Shown here in pieces: positions 1-10,095 of a DNA stretch of 64,000 nt. The notes beneath the pieces were generated by a model. The model was not told the DNA's origin. It searched no databases and saw only the letters and a list, made by a program, of their open reading frames with translations. The position numbers were made by a program, and so were the translations under genes. Position 1 is the first letter of the stretch. Every line of letters starts with the position of its first letter. Source of the stretch: Lentinus brumalis (taxonomy: Eukaryota > Basidiomycota > Agaricomycetes > Polyporales > Polyporaceae); assembly GCA_001792895.1 (NCBI GenBank), contig MARA01000007.1:930001-994000 (forward strand), read 5' to 3'.

Positions 1-38
1 GCCGCTACGAGTGCGAGGCCAACTAACCACCTTCTCAG

Positions 39-996
39 ATTGCCAGTTGATGTCATCGTCGCGCTCATCCATCGTTGCGACTTCAGGTTACTAGCGAAAT
101 GGCGCGCAACCTGTCACGCATTCTTCACCGTCGTCGCAGCCCACCTACGAAGTCGCTACGAAAGTTGCCTGCGGCCTTTCATCGACGACATCCCCGCCTT
201 CGACGAGCTCTTGAAGTTGCACGGTGCGATCATTTCTGGATCTGTCGCACTCCGATTCTTTCTGCCGGACGAGACTTGGAGCCCGAAGGATCTGGATATA
301 TACGTCCCCGATGATACCTTTGAACGTTTCATCACGGCGGTCACTAGTCGACGCGGTCCTAACTTCACTCTGTTCCCCCACCGCCGCCCCTGGCAATGCG
401 TCGGGGACGAGGACCGCGCCACGCCGGGTACGGAATCCGACTCCGACAGCTCCGAACACGACGACGACGGCGCGAACATACTCGCGCTCGGCGGCAACAG
501 ACTGCCCCAGCCCACCACCCCATCCATGACGATCGGTGTCCTCGACGTCCGGCAGTTCTATACGACAAGAGATCGTCGGGTGGACATCATTCGAGGGCCT
601 GGCAACAACCCCATGATTGCCATCAACCGGTTCTGGGCGTCGTTGGTAATGAACTTCCTGCGGCCGGACGCGTGCGTGTGTGGCTTCCCGGCTACCACGC
701 TCGATCGCCGCGGCATGCTGAAGCCCAACCTCACGCACCGGGACTGCAGGGCTATTCACAAGTACCAGAAGCGACAGTTCTCGCTCGAGATCGCACACTG
801 GAGACGAGGTGCGGACGTCTGGGACAGCCTATTCTTCGGTCGCCCGAAGGCGTTGGTCACCGCGTTTTGCACGGAAGTGAACGGGGTGCGCCCGAAGCTC
901 CCGATTATTGACACTGACCGCGGATGGCTAATTGATTCCAGATGGCCATGGAGCGACGGTGAGTCGCCGTCTGCTATCCCCGTCTACGTGCACTGA
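39..996 (+). CDS. F-box-like protein with nucleotidyltransferase-like motif, 5' partial
   Basis: The exon begins right after a splice acceptor (TCTCAG at 33-38), so the true start lies left of the window. The first in-frame residues (LPVDVIVALIHRC) followed by a Leu/Trp/Cys-rich helix up to about residue 35 look like an F-box. Residues about 65-90 contain SGSVALRFF and, 15 residues after GS, DLDIYVP, which resembles the G-S...D-x-D signature of the polymerase-beta type nucleotidyltransferase fold, although the spacing is longer than usual. Residues 125-145 are an acidic Asp/Ser-rich loop. A strong donor (GGTGAGTCG) at about 957 suggests a further intron, so the stop at 996 may not be the real one. 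F-box proteins normally recruit substrates to SCF ubiquitin ligases; whether the second domain is catalytic is unknown. Confidence 0.55.
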
Positions 997-1939
997 CCAC
1001 GGTCTGCGTATCGCAACCCACAGAGGCCACCGCACAAGCCGCGGAACTTTCTGCAGACGTCTAACCTCGCGGTCGTCCCGTATCCCATTTCCGTGCTCCA
1101 GCAACGAGATACTTGATTGCCGTATCGACACGTCTAGGTTCGTCTGCATCATGTATGATATAATGTCGCGAAGTGCTTCTTTCCCCGTCGCCATAAACGG
1201 CGCCCGTAATTCACGAACACTCAGATTATCGGATAGCCCGCCGTCCCGAGGTACCTGGTCGTCTTCCATACCCGCCCTGCAGTGACCCTGCATTTAGATG
1301 AACCCATCGTCCGGAGCCATCAGACGGGCTGAGTTCCGAACTTCTAATCCAGCAGGCTTCCGGCTTGCGCGACCCAGGCCGATCATAATTGAACCTTACG
1401 AAGATCTGGATAGCCTGGCGTGTGGTTGTGGTTCCGAGTGACCGCATTTTGACAGCGGCAACCTCACAGAGTTCAGACACGCCGCGAGCTAGCTGCTCAA
1501 CCTGCAATACAGTCTGCCACGAGGGTCTATGACGACAGGCAGGGTCTGAATACTTCTGCAGGAAGCACAGCCTCCCACACGCACAATCCGGTCAACGGCG
1601 TCCCTGAGCTCGCAGTCCGGGCCCGTCCTCACCCAGATCTACGCTCAGCTCGTCGCCGCAGATGCCCGCGAGTGTGCTCAGGAAGACGCGGCACGTTCCG
1701 ACACTCTCGGTGTGAGTGCTCGGGATGATATATCGTAACTGCTCGCCGCTTCGTGTCCCTGCCCAGCGCGCCCCTTCATCGTCCACTGTCCCACGTTCGC
1801 CCGCGACTATTCTCTTTCTGCTGCATCTATTCGTCTGGACACCGATACTTCTCCGCCTTTCGCTCGTCCGCTGCCCCTTCACTTCTTGCATATTACCTCC
1901 TCGCTCGCGCCGTCTTTCGTCTCCCTCAACAGCGTCATT
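997..1939. other. No gene recognised
   Basis: No reading frame in this stretch has convincing domain content or clean splice signals. It probably holds the 3' end of the upstream gene and the promoter of the gene starting at 1940. Confidence 0.4.
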
Positions 1940-3650
1940 ATGGATCCTTCTCAACGCTCTCGGTTGCAGCTCTTCTATCACGACGACGCTAATCCAGGTA
2001 TGTATTGACTTGTAGTGCATCCGCGCGCAGCAGTATCATCGTGTTCGAAATTGTACAAGCTCACAGCTCGTCGTGCAGACCTGAACTTGCCTGCCTTATA
2101 CGATCCGATATCCGCGGCCCCAAGACCTCTGGTGGGTCTCGAATTCGGAGCTTCACCTTATCCGAATACTTACAGTAGCACGCCCGGCGTACGACGTTCG
2201 CAGCGCCCTCTCCCGGCCCTGACCCGGGTTGGTGGTGTCGGGCCGTACCAAGGACGCCCCGTACGTTGCAGGCAATGCCGACAATCCAATTCCGTGGTAC
2301 ATCCATAGCACATCTTCTGCGCGAGAATTACGCTGATAGAGTGTAGTGCAAGGGTCATCCGGCGCTCGCATGTGAAGGCTGCAACGAAAAGCACATATAT
2401 TGCGATCGTACCGAGGACACCGACGCGCAAACATTGGCTGCCGCCCAAGCTCAATTCCACGCTGCCGCCCTGCCGCCGGTTCCCGCTGCTGCCCCATTGC
2501 TGCTCCACAACGCTGCCCCGCCGCCGACCCACAACACCGCGGTCCAGCCGCCAGTCTACGTAGCTGCCCCTCCGCCAGTTCACCCAACTCTCAACACGAC
2601 GCCCGACATGCCAGTATCCTCCGCATCTGAACAGTCAGACGAATCTGCGACTCCATCCCCGGTACGTTCCACGCCGTTATGTGTCCCATTGTGTAGCGCT
2701 GCCCTTCTTACATATTACCCATCTGTTGTCCAGACCCGTGGTCCCGCTACCGGACTCACTCCTACCTCCAGCACCGTCGGACGTCACTCTACCGCTTGGC
2801 CTCGCACCTCGTTGCACCCTCCTCACACGCACGACTCCGCCCCTAACCCCGCAGGTCATTCTTTCGGCAGCCCCAGTCGCATGGCAGCATCTGCATTTGA
2901 CGCTCCATCGAGGCACGAGACCTCACGCTCGCGAGCTTCGAGCAATTCGAATCGTCACGACGTGCACGCGAACTCCTCGTCGTCTGCACGTTCGACGCGA
3001 CAACAGCATCGAGACTCGCATACGCTCTCCGGGCCCGGTATCCCCCCGTACCTCACAGAAATGCACAGGGGCGTCCCTGCTCTCTATCCCCTCCCTCCTA
3101 CACAGTCCCCGTTCGTTTCAGCTGCGACGCCGAACGTGCCCGGACGATCCGCTCGAGAAAGACACGCGAGGATCGCTGATGCAGAACGTCAAGCAGCGCA
3201 ACTTCCTTATAGGCGAATTGCGCCCGCAAGGACCACACAGTCAGCATCGACAGTGACCCCTCTCGAGATACCCCGCGCGTCGACATCCACATCCAGAGCC
3301 CGGTCCTCGCGTCGTACTCAGGTACATCAAGTGTAATTCCTGCGAGACGTTCGCTGACACGAACCTATCCGGTCATGTCTGCAGAGAGGGCGGGCGCCCG
3401 CGCCCAGCACAACCACGAGCTTCCCCGAGGCAGGTACGTCAAGTACTGCTACAGCAAGTCTCGACACAGGCAGGTACGTTCGGCCGTTGTAATTATACTT
3501 AGCAAGGTTGACACAGCCTGCGCCATCAGGTCGTCATCACCTGTGATGCAGACCCATGTGAGTCGCGCTTCTGGTGCCGGTGACAGTCCAGCAGACACCG
3601 GGGACTATGACTACATTCAAGCGGACTTGGAATGGTACAAGAACCGTTAG
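1940..3650 (+). CDS. Zn2Cys6-like (fungal binuclear cluster) low-complexity protein
   Basis: ATG at 1940; exon 1 runs to 1997, intron 1998-2078, exon 2 to 2296, intron 2297-2346 (50 bp), exon 3 to 2661, intron 2662-2733, exon 4 to 3321, then small exons ending with a stop at 3648-3650. Phases agree at the first four junctions; the splicing after 3321 is not resolved. Exons 2 and 3 together give C-x2-C-x6-C-x7-C-x2-C-x6-C, the spacing of the fungal Zn(II)2Cys6 cluster, with the intron falling exactly between Cys2-x6 and Cys3. The usual basic residues inside the first loop are missing. The rest is Pro/Ala/Ser-rich and probably disordered. A role as a nuclear DNA-binding or chromatin protein is inferred from the cluster only. 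Related clusters occur in the genes at 50.8-51.9 kb and 52.4-58.1 kb. Confidence 0.6.
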
Positions 3651-4132
3651 CGTTCTCGGACGTCGCGGATACCAGAAGGTACGTACCTCAGAGTGTACCT
3701 CGCGTATGCGTTCATGAACGATATTTACTGAGCACACTGCATAGTGAAACGATCACACCAGACTCAATTTCTTGAACGCTTGACTTTCAACGTGCATGGC
3801 CGTCGCTGGGCTCATACTCGTCCAAATCTTGTATATAGGATAGGGATACAACTTCTTGTAGTCCGTGTGCTCGTCGACTGATACTATCGCTGCACATACT
3901 TCCTTCCTTGCCTCGTCGTCGGTTCCGGGCTCAGCAGAAGTGAACCGCGCGCGTTCGCACACCACGGTCCTGGGCTTACCACACGAAATGAATGACAATT
4001 TATCGTTGTGCGCGCGTGACGCGGGCTCGTCGCAACAAACGCTATGCTATAGGCCTTGAAGGAACTTCCCTGACGTACGCAGCACACTCCGCTTCGAACC
4101 TGCAGTGTGTATCAGGCCCAGCGTCGAGCCGT
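3651..4132. other. No gene recognised
   Basis: Intergenic. A minus-strand open frame of about 80 codons (3753-3998) has no recognisable domain and no good splice context. Confidence 0.4.
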
Positions 4133-4296
4133 CACGTCCTACGTTGTACACAATGGCCGGGGCTCTTTCCAACCCTGGCGAGCTCCCGAACACCGCGCTC
4201 GTGCACGTACTGATACACCCGTCCAAACTCCACACTTGCAGGAACTCCTACATCTAATTCTTCGCACTCAACGGCCCTTCCGAGGGACTCGATTGG
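4133..4296 (+). repeat. Direct repeat copy 1, upstream of RPS3
   Basis: About 164 bp that recur in the same orientation at 5649-5813, on the other side of the RPS3-like gene, at roughly 80-82% identity by hand alignment with one indel. Both copies start CACGTCCTAC and end GAGGGACTCGATTGG. Both keep an ATG-led short frame (33-34 codons) in register, so the unit may come from a gene. Confidence 0.75.
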
Positions 4297-4352
4297 GACG
4301 CTGGAATCGGTGCTTACCCCCTTGTCTCATTCTCTCCAGCTCCTCCTTCGAG

Positions 4353-5282
4353 ATGTCCAGCCAGACCAGCAAGAAGCGCAAGTTTGTCGCTGACGCTGTC
4401 ATCCGCGCCGAGTTGAACGATTTCTTCACCCGTGAGCTTTCCGAGCAGGGTTACTCTGGCTGCGACGTCCGTGTCACCCACGCTCGCACTGAGGTGAGTA
4501 TCATCCTGCATCATATCCTGAGTGACAGCAAAGCGAACATTTCTCCACCAGATCATCATCCGTGCCACCCACACCCAGGAAGTTCTGGCGAGAAGGGTCG
4601 CCGCATCCGCGAGCTCACTGCGCTCGTCCAGAAGCGTTTCAAATACCCCGACAACTCCCTTGAGCTTTACGCCGAGAAGGTCCAGTACCGTAGTCTCTAT
4701 GCTATCGCGCAGTGCGAGAGCTTGCGTTACAAGCTCCTCGGTGGTCTTGCCGTCGGCAGGTTCGTCTCATGAGCTGACGTCCGTAATTCTTCCCTCATCC
4801 TCGTTCTCAGGGCTTGCTATGGTGTTCTTTGCTTCGTCATGGAGCCTGGTGCCAAGGGTTGCGAGGTTGTCGTCTCCGGCAAGCTCCATGCTGCCCGCGC
4901 CAAGTCCATGAAGTTCACCGACGGCTTCATGATCCACTCCGGTCAGCCCGCCCTCGGCTTCGTTGACTACGCCGTCAGGCACGTCATGCTCCGTCAGGGT
5001 GTCCTCGGAATTAAGGTCAAGATGTGAGTAAAGCTCGCTTTCGGCCTATGATGGTATACTCATCCTGTCTCGCCACCAGTATGAAGGGCTGGGACCCCGA
5101 GGGTCAGTTCGGCCCTCACAAGCCCCTCCCCGACTCCGTTCAGATCTTCGAACCCCCCCCCTCTGGACAAAATCGTCGCCGGGCCGACGTACGAGCGGCG
5201 CGAACCCGCCGTCGTCACTGCCGCCGCTCCCGTGGCCGAGGCACCTGCTACTGAGTACCCCCCTCAGGAAACGTTCCCGTAG
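4353..5282 (+). pseudogene. RPS3: 40S ribosomal protein S3 (uS3), two frameshifts
   Basis: The translation matches uS3 along its whole length. uS3 lines the mRNA entry tunnel of the small ribosomal subunit and has an N-terminal KH domain. Exons are 4353-4493, 4552-4759, 4811-5023 and 5080-5282, with introns of 58, 51 and 56 bp. KH-region residues such as [12 protein letters not shown] and [15 protein letters not shown] are plain, followed by [10 protein letters not shown] and GVLGIKVK. Two frame breaks are visible: one base is missing near 4585-4588 just before GEKGRR, and the C run at 5153-5161 carries one base too many before LDKIVAGP. Correcting both would run to a stop at 5280-5282. The usual Ala-Val-Arg-Arg site reads Ala-Val-Gly-Arg here. 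Either this is a decayed extra copy or the breaks are consensus errors in an essential gene; the sequence alone does not settle it. Confidence 0.85.
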
Positions 5283-5648
5283 GGTTTTGAGCAGCCAGCT
5301 GCTCTCTGATGTGCTGTCGTTCGCTGTTATATTTGATATGCTTTCGCCACTACACAATCACAATCTTATGTAGCTACGTCACCTGTATTCCGCCGTACTA
5401 TCTACACCAAGGATGCAGCGAAATGGTATAATTTACTGTTGATATATCGTACGGTCACTCGTCTACACAATACTGAGTCTCCCCCAACGCTTGCCTCATG
5501 AATCCAGCCACTCCCTTACGAGCACGGGGACGTATGCGCACCAATACGTTCTCATATTTCTCAAGTAGACAAGCTCAAATCATTGGAGCCTCAACACAGC
5601 ACGATCACAACAAATGATGTCGACCCCGTCACTATCACATATCTGCTC

Positions 5649-5813
5649 CACGTCCTACATTATACACGATGGACGAGGCCCTTTCCGACCTTCGCAAGCT
5701 CCCGAACACCGCTCTCATGCACGTACTGATACACCCATCCAACCTCCACAATTGCAGGAGCTCGTACACCTAGTTCTTCGCACCCCGACGGCCCTTCCGA
5801 GGGACTCGATTGG
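5649..5813 (+). repeat. Direct repeat copy 2, downstream of RPS3
   Basis: Second copy of the unit at 4133-4296, offset by about 1.5 kb. The stretch 5283-5648 between the RPS3 stop and this repeat holds no recognised gene. Confidence 0.75.
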
Positions 5814-5941
5814 CCCGTCGGGGGAACGTGCGGTCGGACGGGCTTCTTCATCTCCCAATTGCTCGGAAGAATGGCTCCGAGGACCCTCGGCAGCCTCCCT
5901 CTGGAGGTTGCGCCCGACACTCTCCGCTCCAGACCCATCCG

Positions 5942-7442
5942 TCAGAGTGGAACCGTTGGAAGCGGCATCCTCCGCGTCTTCTGTGCCGTCCATGGCAGAG
6001 TCGAGGACAACGTAGGATGACATCGACGCATCTTCATCCACGTCCATGTCCGATGTGGAGTCGTCCGCGGCGTTGAACTGGAGGACCTCTTGAGGGTCCT
6101 GCTCTCCAGCTCACCCTCCCCTCCAGATTCTTCGGCTAGGTCATCAATAAGAGGTTCATCAGTCGAACCTTCGCTGAGGAGCTCGTCATCGGAACCATCA
6201 CCCAGATCCCCTCCTTCGACAGTCGGAGAAGCACCACCAACAGGCAGTCCGTCTGCAGCATCTTCAAGACCGTCGTCGTCGTCGAGACCTGGGGTGAACG
6301 TCTCCCCGACAATGTCCCCGAGTGCGGGACGCTTGCCCGCGCGAACTGCCGCCCTAGCAGCTTGGTCTGTTAGGGATTTCGTTAGGCATTGCGCAAACAA
6401 CGCATGCGATGCACACTCACCGTCGACGATAGTTCCGATTGGGAGTTCTCCCGCTTCGTCATCGACTTCCGCGGCCGCAAGCGAGTATGTCAGCTGATAG
6501 GCGTCCCGATTCGCATGTTGCACGCGGATGACATGAGAGAGCATGGGCACCGGGCCCCAGTCCTCTCGGTCCTCGACGTAGGTGATACCGAAGACCAGAC
6601 TGACGACGTCGCCGTACTCGAGCTTGGGAGGTACGCAGTTGCCGATGAGCTCCAAGCGACCGTCTTGCAATCCACACACGGTGGGGCGCACGGGGTTCGC
6701 GCGATACGTCTTCGACTTGCGATGAGCCGCCGCAACCCACTCGTGGAGACCGTCTGGAGGGTCTGGCCGCCCGCCTCTAGCCTCGCATGTGAGGAACATA
6801 GGGGTCCGGAACCAGTACCGCAAGTGCCAGGTGCTGCCATTTTGCCACTCTCGCCTTGCGACTCCGCGCGCGTTGAAACCTGGGACACTCTGCATATACG
6901 TATCCATCAGCTGCACCAGAATGAGCATCCGCACGAACATGAGTCACCACATCGAGCACTCACGGTCTGGAGCCCCCATATCTCTTTATCGCTGTAGGTC
7001 TCGATTGCGTATGAGTAGGCTGCTTTGAAACCGGCGTAGCGAGCGCTGTGATGAATAATCAGACAGGGACACGCCCGACAAGCAACGCCAAACACGCACA
7101 TACGCCCTTCGTCAAGGCAATCCGGAGCCGGTGCCTTACCCCACACAAGATTGCCGGTCTCATAAGGGTCGGCCTCCGAGAACACTCCGGCATATACAAA
7201 TATAGCCGGGGCAGACGTTCCCGGGCGGCATAGCTACCGACACGGATGATCAGCCCAAGTGCGTGTGTTATAAGTAAGCGATACTCACCACCCAATCGGA
7301 CTTGCGCGTAGTAGACTGTCGAGCCTCCACGAGCTCGTCCGGGGTCCCCAAGGACCGAACAGCGTCGGCGAAGGGTATCTCCACTGGGCGGTAGCGATAC
7401 TCCTTCCACTTGACTAAAGCTTCCAAGGTGAGTTGATCCATG
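5942..7442 (-). CDS. Hypothetical multi-exon protein with acidic C-terminus
   Basis: A plausible start is the ATG at 7442 (MDQLTLEALVKWKEYRYRP). Downstream blocks rich in coding character follow: one around 7185-6965 with several Cys (CVFGVACRACPCL) ending before a donor at about 6962, and one from about 6890 to 6420 with GSTWHLRYWFRTP and CGLQDGRLELIGNCVPPK. The C-terminal third is strongly acidic (Asp/Glu/Ser clusters). The acidic tail appears to continue in a neighbouring frame (MDVDEDASMSSYVV near 6047), so there is either a missed intron or a one-base shift at about 6110. I do not recognise the family and assign no function. Confidence 0.4.
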
Positions 7443-8434
7443 GTACAAGTTTCGAGGATAGTAGTCTCTCGGGACTGATGCACGTCTATGCCATGCAGAC
7501 AAGCCGGTATCCCTTTATACGTCTGTATTCGCGGGCGCCCGGTGCAACGACAACTTGACAATCTCCTCCACGTCTGAATCTCGCCCCCATCTGCTGCCCA
7601 CTGATACAATTCATGTTCATCTCGCGACATCTGGCGCTAATCTGAGCGTGCGTTCAACAACGGGTGGACGGATCGGGATCGCCGCGGTCCGCCTAGGTAT
7701 CTGAATGGGCGCGCCCGGACCGTAGTAGACCATGGAGCAGTATCCTGAGACAGGACTCTCCTCGACGTCAGGAAACGCCAGCCTCGCGCAGAATCGACAC
7801 TGCCAACTCCTCAACTCTGGCCGTGTCAGTATACGACACCCCAACGACCGATGTCCCATCCGATCTCCCCCTCCCACTCCAAATGCATAACACGCGACCG
7901 CAAGCTACGTCCATCGAATGCTCTCGACGCATCCTGCGCACGACAGCTGTCGTGTCCAGCTCGGAGTCCTTTGGAACTCCCTCGGACCATATGACGTGAG
8001 ACGCACCACGTCTCCGTCCAATACCGCACAAGTTTTGTCTATCACGGGCGCCGGCTCGCCTCTTCCAGACCGCCTTTCACACACATCCCCCCCCCCCCCC
8101 CCCACACACACAGTGTTCTCGTAACCTGAGCGCAAGTCATCCAACAGCCGCATATGAAACATTCACGCCGCCCACCAATGTCGCCAAGGAGTCTTATCGC
8201 TTGCCGAGATCGTACCCCATCCAACGTACGGCGTTATCTCCCAACTCTGTCCAAAGAACAATCGCTGACGCCTCGCTATCACAGTACTTTCAGAGAAATC
8301 CACGCGACCTGTCGGATCGGAATGATTACTCGACGGAGCAAAGTATACCTGTGAGTGTACGGTGCGAGCTACATAGGCGAGTTCCGAGACGCTAACAGCA
8401 GCATCCACTTCCACAGGACACAAGCTTCAGACTG
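7443..8434. other. Unresolved coding-looking stretch
   Basis: Several frames on both strands look partly coding, for example a minus-strand block at 7877-7620 with CRFCARLAFPD and a plus-strand block from 7918, but no consistent exon chain could be built. The plus-strand gene at 8435 probably has 5' exons here, since a clean acceptor (CTTCCACAG) lies just before its open frame. Confidence 0.3.
8087..8103 (+). repeat. C17 homopolymer followed by a CA run
   Basis: Seventeen consecutive C residues followed by a short CA repeat. It is a likely site of length error or polymorphism. Confidence 0.95.
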
Positions 8435-8902
8435 GTGACGGCGCTACTCTATCCAGCAGCCTCGTTGCGTGCCCGAGCGATTCGTTTGCCTGTGTTTGTC
8501 GCCCACGACGACGATCGCTGGGCCACAGGTTGGACCGACGACGTGCACCTCGCACCATGGTTCCCGCACGGCACATCTTTCGCCCGCGCCTGCACCTTCC
8601 CGGGCACCTCTATCGAGCTTGGAAACGACTACACAATTGTCACCGCTCCACAAACGCCTCGCTCACCTAACAACCGGGCGATCGAAGCGTGCATGCACGT
8701 CAAATTCCGGGGCAATGTCCTTGTCCTTCGGCACGCAAAGCGACATCCCATGACAGTCACGAACCTCCACTCGTCCGAACGTTCTCTCGTACAGCACATT
8801 GTACAGCAGTACGTTGACATCTTCCTTGTGCAGGAATTTTCTAACATGTCGCACAGCGCGCTAAGCCAGCGCGTAGGACGTATGCGCCGCCCGCCGTCTT
8901 AA
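8435..8902 (+). CDS. Hypothetical protein, 3' exon(s)
   Basis: An open frame with coding-like composition, entered through an acceptor at about 8417. It contains NNRAIEACMHVKFRGNVLVL followed by a His/Arg-rich stretch and SSERSLVQHIVQQY. I have the impression of a conserved basidiomycete block of the type H-V-x-x-x-G-N-V-L-V, but cannot name the family. The 5' end is unresolved. Confidence 0.4.
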   Translation: MTALLYPAASLRARAIRLPVFVAHDDDRWATGWTDDVHLAPWFPHGTSFARACTFPGTSIELGNDYTIVTAPQTPRSPNNRAIEACMHVKFRGNVLVLRHAKRHPMTVTNLHSSERSLVQHIVQQYVDIFLVQEFSNMSHSALSQRVGRMRRPPS

Positions 8903-10095
8903 GCATCCGAGCACGTACCATTTCTCTCATGTGCCACAAGCTCGTCCATGCAACATGCACAAGAGACGTTTATTCGCGTGTATGCCTCCCCAGTTTAACT
9001 CGCAGACGCGCCGGTACTATATTTGTAATCGATAGCGCCTCGGCCCGCCGCTCATGCGAACTGCCTCTTACTCTTCAGTGCCTCGGAGCAATCACAACCG
9101 CTCGGAAGGATCGACACACGTCCTTTCAGGCGCAGTTCCCGTCAGGTCGTCCCCCTGGACTCTCGCATATTCGAGAACATTCACGTATGTCAGAGATCTC
9201 GCCGGAGCATGGCATGCTGTGAGACGCATCGCCACTGCCCCCGGTTCTAGTCAATCTCATTCCATCGGCCCTCTCCGTCCTCATCTGTCAACCGATACAC
9301 CCGATCTACTAGTCATGCACAGCAAGCATGTCCTTCTGACATCGGCGATCGCTCGTTCATTTAGACCCGGGTCTCGAAGCACCTCACCACCCGATTACCG
9401 TCCCTTATGGGATCTACTCGAGCCGCAGAATGTTGGGGTATTGGAGCTCCTGTCGAGCGGTGGCACCCACCGAAGACGTCTATCCATCTGGAGATTACAA
9501 CACGGGACCTTCGCCGACCCCGGGACGTACCCCACCGGTGCATCTGCTCCGTCATCCGAGCGTACACTGCAACACTCAACCATACAAGTACTCGATCCTT
9601 ACAACAGCTCCTCCCCCACCCTCACGCTACTTCCCGCCGCTTGTAGGGCCCCCTGCTCATATTCAAACGTCATGAACTACGCTGTTACTGACACGTTGGT
9701 CGTGAAACGAGGCAAGTACAAGTACTCCCCAACGTGTCTCTCTTGCGTGCTTCACGTATGGACCCATGCTCACACAGCACGCTTAGATGGGTATGACACT
9801 TGAACGTTGCCGCGGTCCACAGCCTGACACGCTCACAGACGTCTGCAACCTTTCAAGCGAGAGAAGGTAAGGAAGGTTGCCGCCGTTCTCACGCAGCGGT
9901 TCCTAACTCATGTTCAACGGTTCCCTCTAGCTCGAACACTGCATGCGCGCTGTACGTCGGTATCATCCGACACAATACAATCGTCGTCTCATACCCACTA
10001 CCAGCTTGCCTGGGACCTAGATACCTACATTCTGGATATCCCCACGTATGCCGGTCCACTGTCCTCTTGCCGTCGGGATCTTACCCGCTTTCTGT
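8903..10095. other. Unresolved; may contain the 5' exons of the ribonucleotide reductase paralog
   Basis: A plus-strand frame at 9054-9803 and smaller blocks near 9835-9990 (for example RLQPFKREK) are open but cannot be joined with confidence. The reductase gene must start in this region, because its recognisable sequence at 10096 already lies inside the N-terminal domain. Confidence 0.3.

Noticed and set aside
5942..6940. Minus-strand 332-codon frame as a complete single-exon gene
   Set aside because: Its N-terminal end runs through donor/acceptor signals and its last 45 residues look out of frame; it is better seen as part of a multi-exon gene.
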